Shown: in pieces, positions 37,166-48,670 of the stretch
Position numbering within the stretch: the stretch's first letter is position 1
Layout of the letters: every line of letters begins with the position of its first letter
Origin: Colius striatus
Lineage: Eukaryota; Chordata; Aves; Coliiformes; Coliidae
NCBI RefSeq assembly: GCF_028858725.1
Contig: NC_084774.1
Location: 2,082,001 to 2,146,000 of the forward strand
Length of the DNA stretch: 64,000 nucleotides
Direction: 5' to 3'
The notes under the pieces: model-generated
What the model was told of the DNA's origin: nothing
What the model saw: the letters and a program-made list of their open reading frames with translations, nothing else
Databases searched by the model: none
Program-made: the position numbers and the translations under genes

Positions 37166-38995
37166 ATGCCTACACAGTGCACAGCTCATTTTGCTGCTCC
37201 CTGAAGAGACCATTACTGGGTGCTGGAGCAGCCAACCCCATTGCAGAGCAGCACAGCCCATGTGGGGGCTCAGCCCCTGCACGAAGCTCCAGCTCCCCAG
37301 GCAGGCCATCAGCACAGCCCCAGGCTGGCAGCAGCTCAGTGAGGAGGCAGCACCCCCAGGCACAACCTCCTGTTGCAAGCAGCTCCTTGGGCTGACAGGA
37401 GTAAAACTGCAGCTCGCTGCATCAGCCAGACCTGAACAGTCGCTGCTGCCAAGTACTTCAAACACAAGGATGGATGAAGAAAGGCAAATTGCTCCTGCAG
37501 AAGCCACCACACGCAATGCCTGTGCTGCTGGAGCCACCCAGAGGCCCCTGTGCTCCACTGACACCTTCTCAAGGCACCAGCTGCCTCCAGCCACGCAGGC
37601 TGCAGCCGTGGCACATAGAGCAGCCTGTGCTCCTGCCAGGGACCTCCACAGAAGAGGCACAGCAAGCGTGGATACAGACCTTTTCCTCCTTTTGATGAAC
37701 CCACTTGGAGTTTATTTGCATTCAGGCTGCCTTGCACTTCCTTTGCACTCTCCTAATGAGGCTGCTGCCTCCTGTGCATTAGTTACAGGGGCTCTGGCAT
37801 GGCCCATGCTTTATGGAGCATCCCCCCAGCCCTGCCCCAGCCCCACTCTGTGGCCTGTCCAACACTCTTCCCCATGGCAGTTGCTCCCCAGCACTGGTGA
37901 ATGGCAGCCTGGAGGGCCCAGCAGCCTGCAGGAAGCCAGCAGTGGGACAGGGGCTGTGCATTCTCAGAGAGGGAGCAAACAGCTCTGAAAGAGGTGATCA
38001 CACTGGGAAGGAATGACCATTCACAGCACAGCCCTTTTATAGCAACAGGGCTGCAGAACAAGCCCCTGTCAGAGCTTTGTTCCACAGTGAGCAGCAATAT
38101 CAGAGGCAGATCATTTCCTTTTTCAGAGAAGGGAATCAAGCAGCTCCATTTCAGCCTTCTCCCTATTCCAGGAGCTCAGTGCCAGCCACTCCATCTGCAG
38201 CAGCTGCCACAGTCTATACCCAGCTGCCAGAGCAGCAGCAGCAATAAACACTGCTCCAAACAGAGGGGTGTGTGTGTGTGTCTGAGAGACCCTGAGGCAT
38301 CTCTCACTCCTGGTATTTGTCAGAGGCACGAATGCCAAATGGGTATCTGGAAATTGTTCTTGCTGGATTAGACAATACCTGGGTTCAATACAACAAACAG
38401 CACAGGAGCCTATAAAAATAGAAGACTTGAGCTGAAACAAGACACCCAGAGGAAGAGCAGGGCTACCATGAGAAAACACTGAGCAGGGAAGCAAAAATTC
38501 AACTTCCCATTAAGCAGCAAAGTGGAAGCCCCAAGGCAGAGGTGCTGCTCCAAACAACTGTGAGCTCACTTCAGGCTTAAAGCCACAGCACCAGCAAGCT
38601 GCAGAGGCTCACTGATTGCTCTGCACAGCCCCCTCACCCCTGGCCTTTAGTCCTTAATTTGCACTGAAAGGAGAAGAACACCTCTCCATGTCTGGGTAAC
38701 ACCTGCCACTGGATGAACTTGGTGCTGTTCAAGGCCTGTCATGGGAGTTAGAGGCTTCCTGAGACAGCTGCCACACAAACCCAACTGGAACTGCACAGCC
38801 AGGCTGAGGATGCTGATGAGTGATGTGATGCAGCAGCAGCAGCAGTGCAGCTGGCAGCAGTGGGCAGTCTGCTCTCCTGGCAGCTGGGGAGGAGCTGGTG
38901 GAAGTCACAAAGGAAACTGCATGAGCTGGCAAGATGTGCTGTTTCTCTTCCCAGTAAGGAGGAGGGAACCTCAAAATGGGACAGGGAGGCAGCTT
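37166..38995. other. Single-copy region without recognised exons
   Basis: No coding exon is recognised. About 37690-37790 is AT-rich and complex (GGAGTTTATTTGCATTCAGG, CTCCTAATGAGGCTGC, including an octamer-like ATTTGCAT) and is a candidate conserved non-coding element. A short (TG)n run lies near 38268-38280. Confidence 0.45.
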
Positions 38996-39620
38996 TCAGA
39001 GAATCCCAGAATCTCCAGGGCTGGAAGGGATCTGCAAAGCTCATCCAGTGCAACCACCCTGCCAGAGCAGCAGCACCTAGAGCAGGGCACACAGGGACTC
39101 ATCCAGCTGGGTTGGAATGTCTCCAGAGAAGGAGCCTCCACAGCCCATCTGGGCAGCCCCTGCCAGTGCTCCCTCACCTCAACAGGGAAGGAATTCTTCC
39201 TTGTGTCTCTTTGGAACCTCTTCTGTCCCAGCTTGTGCCCATTGCCCCTTGTCCTGTCCCTGGCCATCCCTGAGCACAGCCTGGCTCCAGCCTCCTCACA
39301 CCCACCCTTGATGGATTTGTGACATGAATGAGGTCACTCCTCAGTCTCCTCCAAGCTGCAGAGCCCCAGCTCCCTCAGCCTTTCATCACAAGGGAGCTGC
39401 TCCACTCCAGCATCTCTGTGTCCCTGTGCTGAACTCTCTCCAGCAGCTCCCTGTGCTTCTGGAACTGAGGGGCCCAGAACTGGAGGCAATATCCCAGATG
39501 TGGCCTCACGAGGGCAGAGGAGGGGGAGCAGAACCTCTCTGACCTACTGCCCACAGCCCTTCTCATGCAGCCCAGGCTGCCATTGGCCTTTCTGCAGCTT
39601 CAGGCAGCACATGCCACATC
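38996..39620 (-). mobile_element. CR1 LINE, 3' fragment (longer copy)
   Basis: The tail-side AGAATCCCAGAATCTCCAGG begins the element. It continues through CCCATCTGGGCAGCCCCTGC, GCATCTCTGTGTCCCTGTGC and AACTGGAGGCAATATCCCAG to the CAGGCTGCCATTGGCCTTTC block. It is 5'-truncated with no intact frame. Confidence 0.92.
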
Positions 39621-40680
39621 TTTGCATTTGCAGGGTCAATGAAACAAGAAGCAACTGTCCTTGGTGTGGTGCAGGACACCACGGAAGCCCCACACAGGGT
39701 AAATCTCTCAAATCTCGGGCTTGGCCAATGTTACTGAGCCTATGGGACAACAAAAACCAGCCCCAGGAACAGCAGCTCTCAGGGCTGGGTGTCCTCACCC
39801 TGGGCTTTGCACTGTCAGTGCAGCACAGAGCATCTTTGTGGGCGGCCAGAGGCCAGCTCATGGCAGTGCTGACTCACAAGCCATGAGCCTCCCCTGGGGC
39901 TGAGCAGGGGACGGGAGCAGGGTCCCTCTGCCTCGCTCCCACAGCTCTGGCAGCTGGACAACTCTCCACATAAGCAGGAGCCAACGTGCCTCATGCTTCA
40001 GTGCTGCTTCACAACCCACCCCAAGCTGCCTGGACTGACCCTGATCCACTGCTGAGTCAGCATTGCAAACACATCACATGCTGCACTTCATTAGCTCGCA
40101 GCAATGTGTTCTCACACACACACACACTCACACACACACACACACACTCACACACACACTCTCTCTCTGCTTGCAGGTCACTGTTCCCATCTTGGCTGGC
40201 AGCAGGGGCACTGTTACCACAGCCACAGCTGGCCTGAGGCTATATAAGGGCAAGAAAATATTCTTTGTATTCCATATCAGTTGCCTTTTATAGCCCCCTC
40301 CTGATGACTTCACCAGGACTAACAGCACTCCTTTCCCTCCCAAACACACCCCTGCCCCTTGCAAACATCCAACACATGTTGCTTCCTATGTGCCAGCTTC
40401 CCTTCCCCCTTCAAGTGTGCAATGCAGCCACAGAATGGTGTTTCCTTCTGGGCACTTTAACCTGTATTTAGCTGAAAGGTTCTGCTTGTGTCACATCTAA
40501 CAAAGGGACTCTGGCCCCAAAGGCCTGTATCTTCCTCATAAGGGTCTCACAAGAGTTACCACCTCTCCCTGCTACAGCCTTGCAAAAAGGAAGAGGCACC
40601 ATGGAAACATAACACTCTCATTTCCCAGGTGCCACAAGTGCAGTTCTCTGAGGGAACCTGACCACTACACACATGGAAGT
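39621..40680. other. Region downstream of AAR2
   Basis: No exon is recognised. It holds a CA/TCACACA microsatellite at about 40115-40160 and an isolated TATATAAGG at about 40241 with no downstream gene to support a promoter. Confidence 0.45.
40115..40160. repeat. (CA)n microsatellite
   Basis: CACACA runs broken by two CTCACA interruptions, followed by CTCTCTCTCT. Likely polymorphic. Confidence 0.9.
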
Positions 40681-42434
40681 TAATTTGCAGCTGCTGTTTA
40701 TTGAGGTTTAACAAAGACATCAACCCAGTGGGAGTGCTGCCAGGACAGCCTGCAAGGCACTGACACTGCCTGGCTGCACACACAGCACTGTCCCTCTGTC
40801 CCCTGCCACCCTCACTGTTTACTGCTCACACCAGCACCTGCTGATCTGCTCCAAAGCAACAGAACCCATCATCAGGTTGGTGCAAAGAGCCCACAGACCA
40901 AACAGGCACCTTCCATCAAAGCCAGGATGGTTCATTACAAGTTATCTGTCCAGCTGGAAACACAGGACTGCCTGTGGAGACAAGGAAAGAGCAGGAAGGA
41001 AAGGGGAGAGCACAGCCAAGCTACTGTGCAAAACATCTCAAGGGTGCTAAGGACAGAAAGCATGGAAAGACAGACTGAAGAAAAAGCCACTTGCCAGGGC
41101 AGAGTAAACTCCCCTGAGGGCCTGTGCTCAAGGCAGAGTCCATTCAAAGTGGACAAGCCAAGACAGCAGAGCAATGTAGTGCAGGGCCCTGAGGAGAGGG
41201 GTAGCAGCAGGGAGCAGAGAGCAGAGCTTGCCACAGCCCATCCCTCTGGCACCTTCCTGGCTGCCTGGAACCCCTCACACACACACAGCCCCTTCCCTCA
41301 GCAGGCTCCATGTCCTGTGCCCCTGGGAGCTGCCCTTGGATGCCAGACATCATCAGGGTGTCACTTCTGGAGATACTGGGCACTCTGATGAGAAAGAGAG
41401 TGTGGTGTCACTGTACCAGAAGCTTTGGCTAACCAGCCAACACTCCCTAATACAGGTGTTTTCTGGGGCAAGGCTGGCCTGAGGTTTGTTTTGAGCTGTA
41501 AAAGACCAACAAGAGCATGACCCAGCCAGACAAGCACACAGACAAACCCCTGAAGGAGCCTGACAGCTGGGAAGGTCACAGGTGAGGGGCAGGACTGAGC
41601 TCCTGTGCAGCCCTCAATGAGCACCACAGGTTTTCTTACAGCCTCCTGGTGGGCAATGGGGAGAAAGACGAGTCTGTCACAGGAGGACACACCAGCTTTC
41701 CAGTGCTAACAAAGCAGGGGATCCAGTGCTCTTTTCTCATGCTGGCTCTTCTTCAAGGCCTGTCCAACAACTCTTTCTTGTCACCAAACTGTTAAGTTTC
41801 TTTTTCACTAGGCTACAGAGAGGGTCAGCAGGAAACACAAAAGGCTTTAGCAAAGTGGGGACAGGAAGGTGCCTCAGTGTTAGGGGCACAAACTCAGCTG
41901 TGCCTTTGAATCCTCCACAACAATGAATCACAGCAGGCAGCATGAGCATCCAACACAGTGCTGGAACTGTTGTGGTTACATCCCTGCAACACAAGCCTGG
42001 GAAGAACTTCTCAGTCTGGCTTCAGGCTCCCAAAAGCTGCCAGGAGCAGTCCCGTGGACTTACACAGCTCAGCCACAGGCATCGCACTGGAGCAGCAAAG
42101 GCCTCGAGTGTAAACCACAGCTGCTCTCCAAGCTGGCTGTCACCTCCAGCCCAGGAGGATGCAAGGGACCAGAAGTCAGCTGAGGACAGAGTGAGGAGAT
42201 GCTGCAGTGGGGCCAGGGAGAAACCCCAGGTGTCCAAAGCAGGCGGGTGACCAACAGCCCAGCTCCTCCGGGAGCTCGCTGCAGTCAGGAGCCCTGTGGG
42301 GTCTACCACAGCTGCTTCTACGGCAGAAAGAGGAGTCACCTTCAGACACAGGCCTCAGGAAGCTGGCAGGGTTGGGGAAGATGTGGAGGGGGGGTTATTT
42401 CAGCAAGCTGTCAGTTCCTAGGTGAGCACTTTGC
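40680..42434 (-). other. AAR2: Probable AAR2 3' untranslated region
   Basis: Sequence between the AAR2 stop codon and the candidate AATAAA. No other gene or transposon is recognised in it. The extent depends on the polyadenylation site call. Confidence 0.45.
40697..40702 (-). terminator. AAR2: Candidate AAR2 polyadenylation signal
   Basis: The minus strand reads AATAAA here, the only canonical hexamer I find between the AAR2 stop codon and about 40.2 kb. It would give a 3'UTR of about 1.75 kb. No transcript evidence is available. Confidence 0.5.
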
Positions 42435-42602
42435 TTAGTCCACCTGCACCCCCTCGGGCAGCTCCACCAGCACGGGCGCGCAGTCGTCGGGCTCGGCCTC
42501 AAAGTCCCACTTGAACTTCTTCGTTAGGTGAGCCTTGAACTTCTCAGCCTTTTTCCTCAGGGCCCCATCAACAGCAGCACTGCATGTGCAGGAAAAAAAC
42601 AC
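42435..42602 (-). CDS. AAR2: AAR2 terminal coding exon
   Basis: 168 bp encoding [20 protein letters not shown] through LPEGVQVD and a TAA stop. The acceptor is GTTCCTGTAG|GTGTTT. It is too short to appear as a stand-alone open frame but is unmistakable against the family C-terminus. Confidence 0.97.
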   Translation of the reverse strand: MFFSCTCSAAVDGALRKKAEKFKAHLTKKFKWDFEAEPDDCAPVLVELPEGVQVD

Positions 42603-45600
42603 CTACAGGAACAGAGCAGAGGAGTCAGAACTCAGCCGTGGCACAGGCTGGGCATCACTGCCCTACGGCACCAGGAACCGCCTCGGTGCTGCCTCAACGG
42701 ACCCACCACTGTGGCTTTGGGGCCACCTGAACAAAGGCCACACTGCTCCCACCCCCAGCCAGGACAGCCATCCTGCCTTCCTCCAGCCAGGCAGCCTTAC
42801 AAACACTTGCACTGAGGTAATAGCTTTGTCTCAAGCAGGGGTGGGTAATTACCAGAGAGGCTGCAACGCTGGCAGAGCTTTAAGGGTGAGCAAAGAAAAA
42901 TGTCTGAGCAGAAGTACAGAAGTCATCTCAGCTTTTGTGTGCCCCAAAGGCAATTTCACAGCACTGAGAGGCCAACAGGCATGGCTGGATGGAGATTCCC
43001 AGAGTCACAGCATGGGGGGGTTGGAAGGGACCTGTAGAGCTCATCCAGTCCAACCCCTGCAGAAGCAGCTCCCACCTAGATCAGGTCACACAGGAACGTG
43101 TCCAGGTGGGTCTTGAAGCCCTCCAAGGAAGGAGCCTCCACACCCTCCCTGGCCAGCCTGGGCCAGGGCTCCCTCACTCAAACACTGAAACAGCCTTTCC
43201 TTGTGTTTAACTGGAACTGTTTGTGTTCCAGCTTCATCCCATCACCCCTTGTCCTGGTGCTGGATACAACAGAAAAAAAGTGCTGCCCCAAGCTCCTGAC
43301 ACCCACCAGTGAGATATTTGTCACTATTAATGAGCTCCCCCTCAGTCTCCTCCAGGCTGAACAGCCCCAGGTCCCGCAGCCTTTCCTCACAAGGCAGATG
43401 CTCCAGTGCCCTGATCATCTTGGTGTCCCTGCACTGGCCTCTCTCCAGCAGTTCCCTGTCCCTGTGGAGCTGGGGAGCCCAGAACTGGACACAGGACTCC
43501 TGCTCTGCCCTGCTGAGGCCTCATCTGAGGGGGAGCAGAACCTCCCTTGCCCTGCTGCCCACACTCTTCTTGCTGCCCCCAGGCTGCCATTGGCTTCTTG
43601 GCCACGAGGGCACGTTGCTGCTCATGGTTAGTTTATCATCACCCAGCATCCATGTGCCCACCAGGGACATGGCCCAGCCCCGTAGCAGCCCTGGGACTGC
43701 TCTGAACTCACCAGCCTGAATCCATTCCCATGGGAAGATACTCATCTCAGAGCCTCCCCCTCCCAAAATCACTGCACCAGGGGAGGGGAGGGGAGGGGAG
43801 GGGAGGGGAGGGGAGGGGAGGGGAGGGAAGGGAAGGGAAGGGAAGGGAAGGGAAGGGAAGGGAAGGGAAGGGAAGGGAAGGGAAGGGAAGGGAAGGGAAG
43901 GGAAGGGAAGGGAAGGGAAGGGAAGGGAAGGGAAGGGAAGGGAAGGGAAGGGAAGGGAAGGGAAGGGAAGGGAAGGGAAGGGAAGGGAAGGGAAGGGAAG
44001 GGAAGGGAAACCCCTGTGGAGAAGAAAGCTGGCTCTTATTTGGGAGGGAGCTGCTGGCAGATGGACAGAACCCTGGGAGTAGCAGCAAAGGGTGCTGCTC
44101 TCTTTGTGACCATTTGCCCTTTCCTCCTTTACTGTCCCATGAAGCTGCCTCCTTACACAGCATCTTTCACACAGCAAGGCTGCTATTAAAACACAACAGA
44201 ACTCAAAGACTGAGCTTCCCACCTGTGCTCAATGAGCTGCACATGCCATTAGTCATTTCATCCCTGCTGCCACTCTGTGGGGGTTGTGCCATGCCCACGC
44301 TCCAGAAATACAGCTGCTGTACTCCAGGCTGAGCAGGAGCTTCCAGCTACCACACTCCCCACACACCACTGTGCATCTGCCCACATCCAGCAAAGGCTGG
44401 TAACTCTGATGGCTGGGTACATAAAGTGCCTGGGTAAGGAAAGTCCCACAGGCTCCTTGGCACCATTTCAGCACATCAGGGAAATGCCACAGGAGCAGAG
44501 CAGGGACGGGCTCAGAGCAGAGCAGGGACGGGCTCAGAGCAGGGACAGGCTCAGGAGCAGAGCCAGGACGGGCTCAGGAGCACAGCAGGGACAGGCTCAG
44601 GAGCACAGCAGGGACAGGCTCAGGAGCAGAGCCAGGATGGGCTCAGGAGCACAGCAGGGACAGGCTCAGGAGCACAGCAGGGACAGGCTCAGGAGCAGAG
44701 CCAGGATGGGCTCAGGAGCACAGCAGGGACAGGCTCAGGAGCAGAGCCAGGACGGGCTCAGGAGCAGAGCCAGCATGGGCTCAGCTCAACAACAGAGCAA
44801 ATTTCCTCCTTGTTACTAGGGATGTGGTGCCTCCTGCTAGGGCTCAACAGAGCTGGCCACAGCCACCTAAAGGCAGCAGCTTCTGCTTCAGTGGAAAGCA
44901 CAGGCTGAGGGAACGCAGGGGCAAACGAGACTCAGGTATCCAAAGAGTAAAGACAAGCAGTGAGACAGGGGGCTTCCAAAATCCCCATGCCATGGGCTGA
45001 ATGGCTGGTTGTTGTGCTCTTTGTACTGCTGTGAATTGACAGTGCAAAGTGTGCTGCAGACAGAGTTTTCCAGCCCTGCAATGGGATGGCACAAGCCCAG
45101 CACTACAGAGAAAATCCTTTTAAATCAAGACTTTGGTGACTCCAAATTCTGAGCAGGTGCAGAAAGGTGTCAAAGCAAAGCTTCCCAGAACATCTACCCA
45201 GCCAGTTAGAAACAAACACCTCCACCCTCCCCAAATCTACAGCAAGAACTGCCCTTGGGAGTTACAGGCAGGGCAATGGAGCCGCTCCCTGAGGCTGGAG
45301 GGGGCAGCACCTATCTGCAGCCCAGGCCTGCAGCATGCCTTGGCTGCTTCTCTGGGACAGTGTCCACTGCTGAGCTTCACCAGTGTAACCAGGATGGGCT
45401 CCTGCTGTGCTTACAGCCCATGTGTTGCTCAGTCTGTTTGCTGTGCTGCTGTGGCAGTGACTGGTGCTGAGGCACAGCTGTGCCCATGCCTGGCTTGGTA
45501 GAAGCACTGGGGTCTGCTTTGGGACTAACCAGAAGTGCCCTCTAGGTAAGAACTTGATGACAGGAAAGATTCAGCTTTGCTCAAGGCTAAGGGGAATGGG

Positions 45601-48522
45601 AAAGCTTCAATGCTACCAACAGCCCAAGCTCACCAAGGTTTCACAGCAGCTCCCCTGCACACAAGCAAACACTCACACTGACCAAACATCCGCCTTTTGG
45701 CTCCAAGCTGAGGTTTCTTTTAAAGAAGAAGGAATGACACTTGGGAAAAAGCAAAGCACCCTGTGAGTGTGCACTCCCAGAGCTGCTCCCAGAGCTGCCC
45801 AGCTCAGGGTGCTCAAAGGCCTGACAGGTTTTTAGCCAAAGCCTGCTGCTACAGTCTGGTCACATCAGAGGTGCCACTCCAGAGCTCTAGCGCCGTGCCA
45901 ACGTGGGGGCTGCTTTCAGCCCTATCTGCAAGGAGAATCTACTCCAAAAGCCACAGTCCCCATGCTCTGCTGCAGCCACCTGCAGCAGCCTTTCCCCTCT
46001 TTGCCTCTCTCTCCACGTGGTCTAACCCAATTCCCTCCTGCATGAGCCTGGCCTCAGCAGATCAAACTCAGAGATGACGAGCAAACGGCACTTTGTAAAC
46101 CACAGAGGGGGGAAAGGACAAGCAAACAGCTGTGTGCTGAGACAAGGTCCCCATCTCCCATGCAGCTCCACAGCAGCTTCACTCCCCTCACAGCTCCCCC
46201 CCACTTTGCTCTGCCCTCTCCCCTCACCCCACTTTTCAAGAGACCACCACAAACACACCTGCAAGGTGCTGGTTAAAAAGTTGTCCTGGGAGACAATGTC
46301 CACAAAAAAGTCAGCTGGGATCTCATTCAGCTGGTGATACAGCACAGAAATCAGGTTGGTGTAGAGCTCCTGATACTTGCCCATGGCCTCCTCAGCCCGG
46401 CACAGGATGTTCAGGAGCTGCTTCCAGTGCTCAAACGCGTCGTACACGTTCCCGATGAGGAAGCAGACGAAGGCAAACTGCAGCTCAGCTGGGCCAAGGG
46501 AAACAAACCACAGCACAGGTCAGGTCACAAGCAGCTGCAGAGCTGGCAACCCCACATGCTGCCCCACAGGCACCGTGTCCCCTCGCAAACCCTGTCAGGG
46601 ATGGCCCAGGACTCTGTATCCTGCCCTTGCTGTGGCGCTGCTTGGAGCAACCACCGCTCCGGACGCTGCTTCTGCCCTTCAGCTGCAGGAAAGGCCACGT
46701 GTCACTGGGCAGGGCTGCCTGGAGCAGGAACCACCAGTGCTGGAGAGGGGCTCTACAGGCAAACAGCCGCTGAAGGCTCCCAAACTGCCACCCAAACACG
46801 AAGGCAGATCTTGCTGTTACCCTGCACAGGCTCAGCCTGCTGGGCCCGGGCTCCCAGAGGCACCAGGAGCACAAGTGCTGCTGCCCTGGCACTGGAGGGC
46901 TGTGGGAACACTCAGGGAGGTGAGCAGTGCATTCACTGATGGGTTTTCCTCCTCGTGAGGTTCATCTCACTGGACACTTGGCTGCTTTGACAGAGTGACA
47001 GTGTCACCTTTGTGCATCTTGGACTTGTCTTTGGTAACGTGATAAATGAATGAATCTTGTAACATTAATGGTTAAAACATGGAAAATGGAACAAACAAAG
47101 GCTCTTCCCAACCTCAGCAGCCTTGAGGCTGCAGCTCAGATGGGCTCCCAAGCCCTCCCTCCATCCTGCCACAAACAAAACCCCCAAAAGCCACGCTCCA
47201 GGACCACCACAGACCTGACACTGGTTCACAACACAAGCTGGCAAACAGCTGGCAAGTAACAGAGACAACGGAGACCCTGGAAACACAGGAGACACAGCCC
47301 TCGCGGGGGCTTTCTGCCACAGCAGAGCTGGCAACCCCCACACGCTGCCCAGAGGCACCGGCAGCACACACGGAGCCGCCGGCGATCCGGCTGGGAGGGC
47401 ACCGGCGCCTGCCCTGGGACCTGTGTGCTGCCACCCGCTGCCCAGGACTGGGACAGCACGGTGCTGAGCCCCATCCAGTGCTGCTTTACTTCAGAGGCAC
47501 ACTGCCAGGCCGGTGCTGGACACACAACGAGGTGCAGCTCGCAGACTGCTGCTATGGCTGCCGTTGGTTTAAACTGAGGCGACCCGGGCACGCAGAGGCA
47601 GCAGAGGTAAATGTGTCAGGCGGGCAGCTCCGGGCATCCAGCGCCACGTCCCCAGAGCAGCGCAGCTGGAACGGGCCCTAGAGCTGCCCACACTGCACGG
47701 AGCTCTCCTTTAACTGCGATGCCTCGGGGCACCGGCTCACCCCGGGGCTCCCGTCAACCGTCCCGCAGCGCCCGGCGAGCCGCAGCACTCACCCAGCAGC
47801 TCCAGCGGCCGGCCGGGGTAGCGCCGCGCCATCAGCTGCTCCAGCGCGTAGCTCAGGTCCATGCTGTGCCGCGTGATCTCCTGCGGGCTGGCGCCGGCGG
47901 GGTAGGTCCGCGCGGGCAGCTCCGAGAACCTGATGCGGGTGGCGGCGCGGGGCGCCATGCGGGGCAGCCGCGCCAGGCCCTCGGCGTAGCTGCGGCACTC
48001 GGCGCCCGCGGCGGCGCGATCGCTGCCGAGCGGCGCGGGCTCGGCCGGCAGCACCTCGGCGAAGGCGCAGACGCGGCCGCTCTCCGGCTGCAGCGCCTCG
48101 GCCGCCGCCTCGCTGATGAAGCCGGAGAGGGACACCCAGCGCCGCAGCGTCTCGTACGGGTACGGCCCGAGGAACGGGTCCATGGCCGCCAGGCTCTCCC
48201 GCGACGCCTCGGCCTCGGCCGCGGGCTCCAGCGCCTCGGCGCCGGCGTCCCAGCGCAGCACCCGCAGCTCCCGCGGCCGCAGCGCCAGGAACAGCCCGGT
48301 GCGCGGCCCCGTCTCCCGGCCGCCCCGCGCCCGCGCCGCGCTGCAGTGCACGAAGTGCAGCCCCGGCGGCACCATCTTGACGCCGCGGAACTTGGGGCCC
48401 ACGGCCCAGGAGCTGCAGTCGATGCCGAACTCGGTGCCCTCGGGGACGCCCAGCGCCAGCACGGCCGCGCCCTCGAAGAAGAGCTGCCGGGCGAGCTCGG
48501 GCTGCAGCCGCGGCTCCGCCAT
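42435..48522 (-). CDS. AAR2: AAR2 splicing factor (complete gene, 3 coding exons)
   Basis: AAR2 is a U5 snRNP assembly factor. In yeast and human it binds PRPF8 (the RNase H-like and Jab1/MPN region) in a cytoplasmic precursor and delays BRR2 loading. Coding exons join 48522-47793, 46488-46259 and 42602-42435 to give 375 residues against 384 in human. Visible hallmarks: N-terminal [20 protein letters not shown], then [55 protein letters not shown], and [40 protein letters not shown] and [17 protein letters not shown] in the helical C-terminal half. The start matches the family N-terminus. Introns are GT-AG and phases agree (1, then 0). It is co-oriented with EPB41L1 upstream. The gene looks intact. 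Odd points are extreme GC in exon 1 and a satellite array just upstream. Confidence 0.97.
42996..43640 (-). mobile_element. CR1 LINE, 3' fragment in AAR2 intron 2
   Basis: It runs from tail-side CCCAGAGTCACAGCATGG through GGAGCCTCCACACCCTCCCT, AAAAAGTGCTGCCCCAAGCT and GTCCCTGCACTGGCCTCTCT to GCTGCTCATGGTTAGTTTAT. It is collinear, inverted, with the copy at 21.5-22.1 kb. Confidence 0.93.
43780..44009 (+). repeat. Pure GGGGA/GGGAA pentamer array in AAR2 intron 2
   Basis: Nine GGGGA units (43780-43824) followed directly by 37 GGGAA units (43825-44009), with no interruption in 230 bp. It is an all-purine strand with runs of three or four G separated by one or two A, matching the four-run G-quadruplex pattern and able to form triplex DNA. 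The purine strand is the AAR2 template strand. Confidence 0.98.
44489..44785 (+). repeat. 23-bp minisatellite in AAR2 intron 2, about 13 units
   Basis: CAGGAGCACAGCAGGGACAG and its variants (GAGCAGAGCCAGGACGGG, GAGCAGAGCCAGGATGGG) repeat every 23 bp. Shorter units occur at the left edge. Neighbouring unit types alternate in pairs, suggesting a 69-92 bp higher-order block. Confidence 0.94.
46259..46488 (-). CDS. AAR2: AAR2 coding exon 2
   Basis: 230 bp encoding [14 protein letters not shown] through DNFLTSTLQ. The acceptor is CCTTGGCCCAG|CTGAG and the donor TTGCAG|GTGTGTTTG. The split codon across intron 1 is G|CT, giving Ala where human has Gly. Confidence 0.97.
46489..47792 (-). other. AAR2: AAR2 intron 1
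   Basis: A 1.3-kb GT-AG intron with no transposon or tandem array recognised. GC content rises steeply toward exon 1. Confidence 0.9.
47793..48522 (-). CDS. AAR2: AAR2 coding exon 1
   Basis: 730 bp encoding 243 residues plus one base ([10 protein letters not shown] to RPLELL). It is very GC-rich with almost only G or C at third positions. The donor is CTGCTGG|GTGAGTGC. Human AAR2 has an extra non-coding first exon; whether one exists here cannot be seen. Confidence 0.96.
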
Positions 48523-48670
48523 GGCGCGGCCGGGCCCGTTCCGCACGGAACTGCCGCCCGCTCCGCGCCGGAAAGCGCCCGACGGCACAACGGCTCCGGC
48601 CGCAACCGCTCCGGGCGCGACGGTTCCGGGCGCGGCGGTTCCGGGAGCTGCCGCGGGAGGCGCAGCCGTC
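48523..48670 (-). promoter_or_regulatory. AAR2: Putative AAR2 proximal promoter and 5'UTR
   Basis: Only about 150 bp lie between the AAR2 start codon and the satellite array. The interval is CpG-rich without a TATA box. It holds CCGGAA at 48568-48573 and TTCCGG at 48624-48629 and 48639-48644, ETS-type cores common in housekeeping promoters. Two of them sit in a tandem GGTTCCGGGCGCG duplication. The transcription start is not determined. Confidence 0.5.

Larger units (their letters stand above)
42603..46258 (-). other. AAR2: AAR2 intron 2
   Basis: A 3.66-kb GT-AG intron. It contains a minus-strand CR1 copy, the pentamer array, the 23-bp minisatellite and otherwise unrecognised single-copy sequence (about 44010-44488 and 44786-46258). 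Confidence 0.9.
47740..48670. promoter_or_regulatory. AAR2: CpG island over AAR2 exon 1
   Basis: CpG is dense through exon 1 and the 150 bp upstream, in contrast to intron 1 and the 3' half of the gene. This fits a TATA-less housekeeping promoter. Confidence 0.75.

Noticed and set aside
40236-40260. TATATAAGG as a possible promoter TATA box
   Set aside because: No gene begins downstream on the plus strand, so a lone TATA-like word is not evidence.
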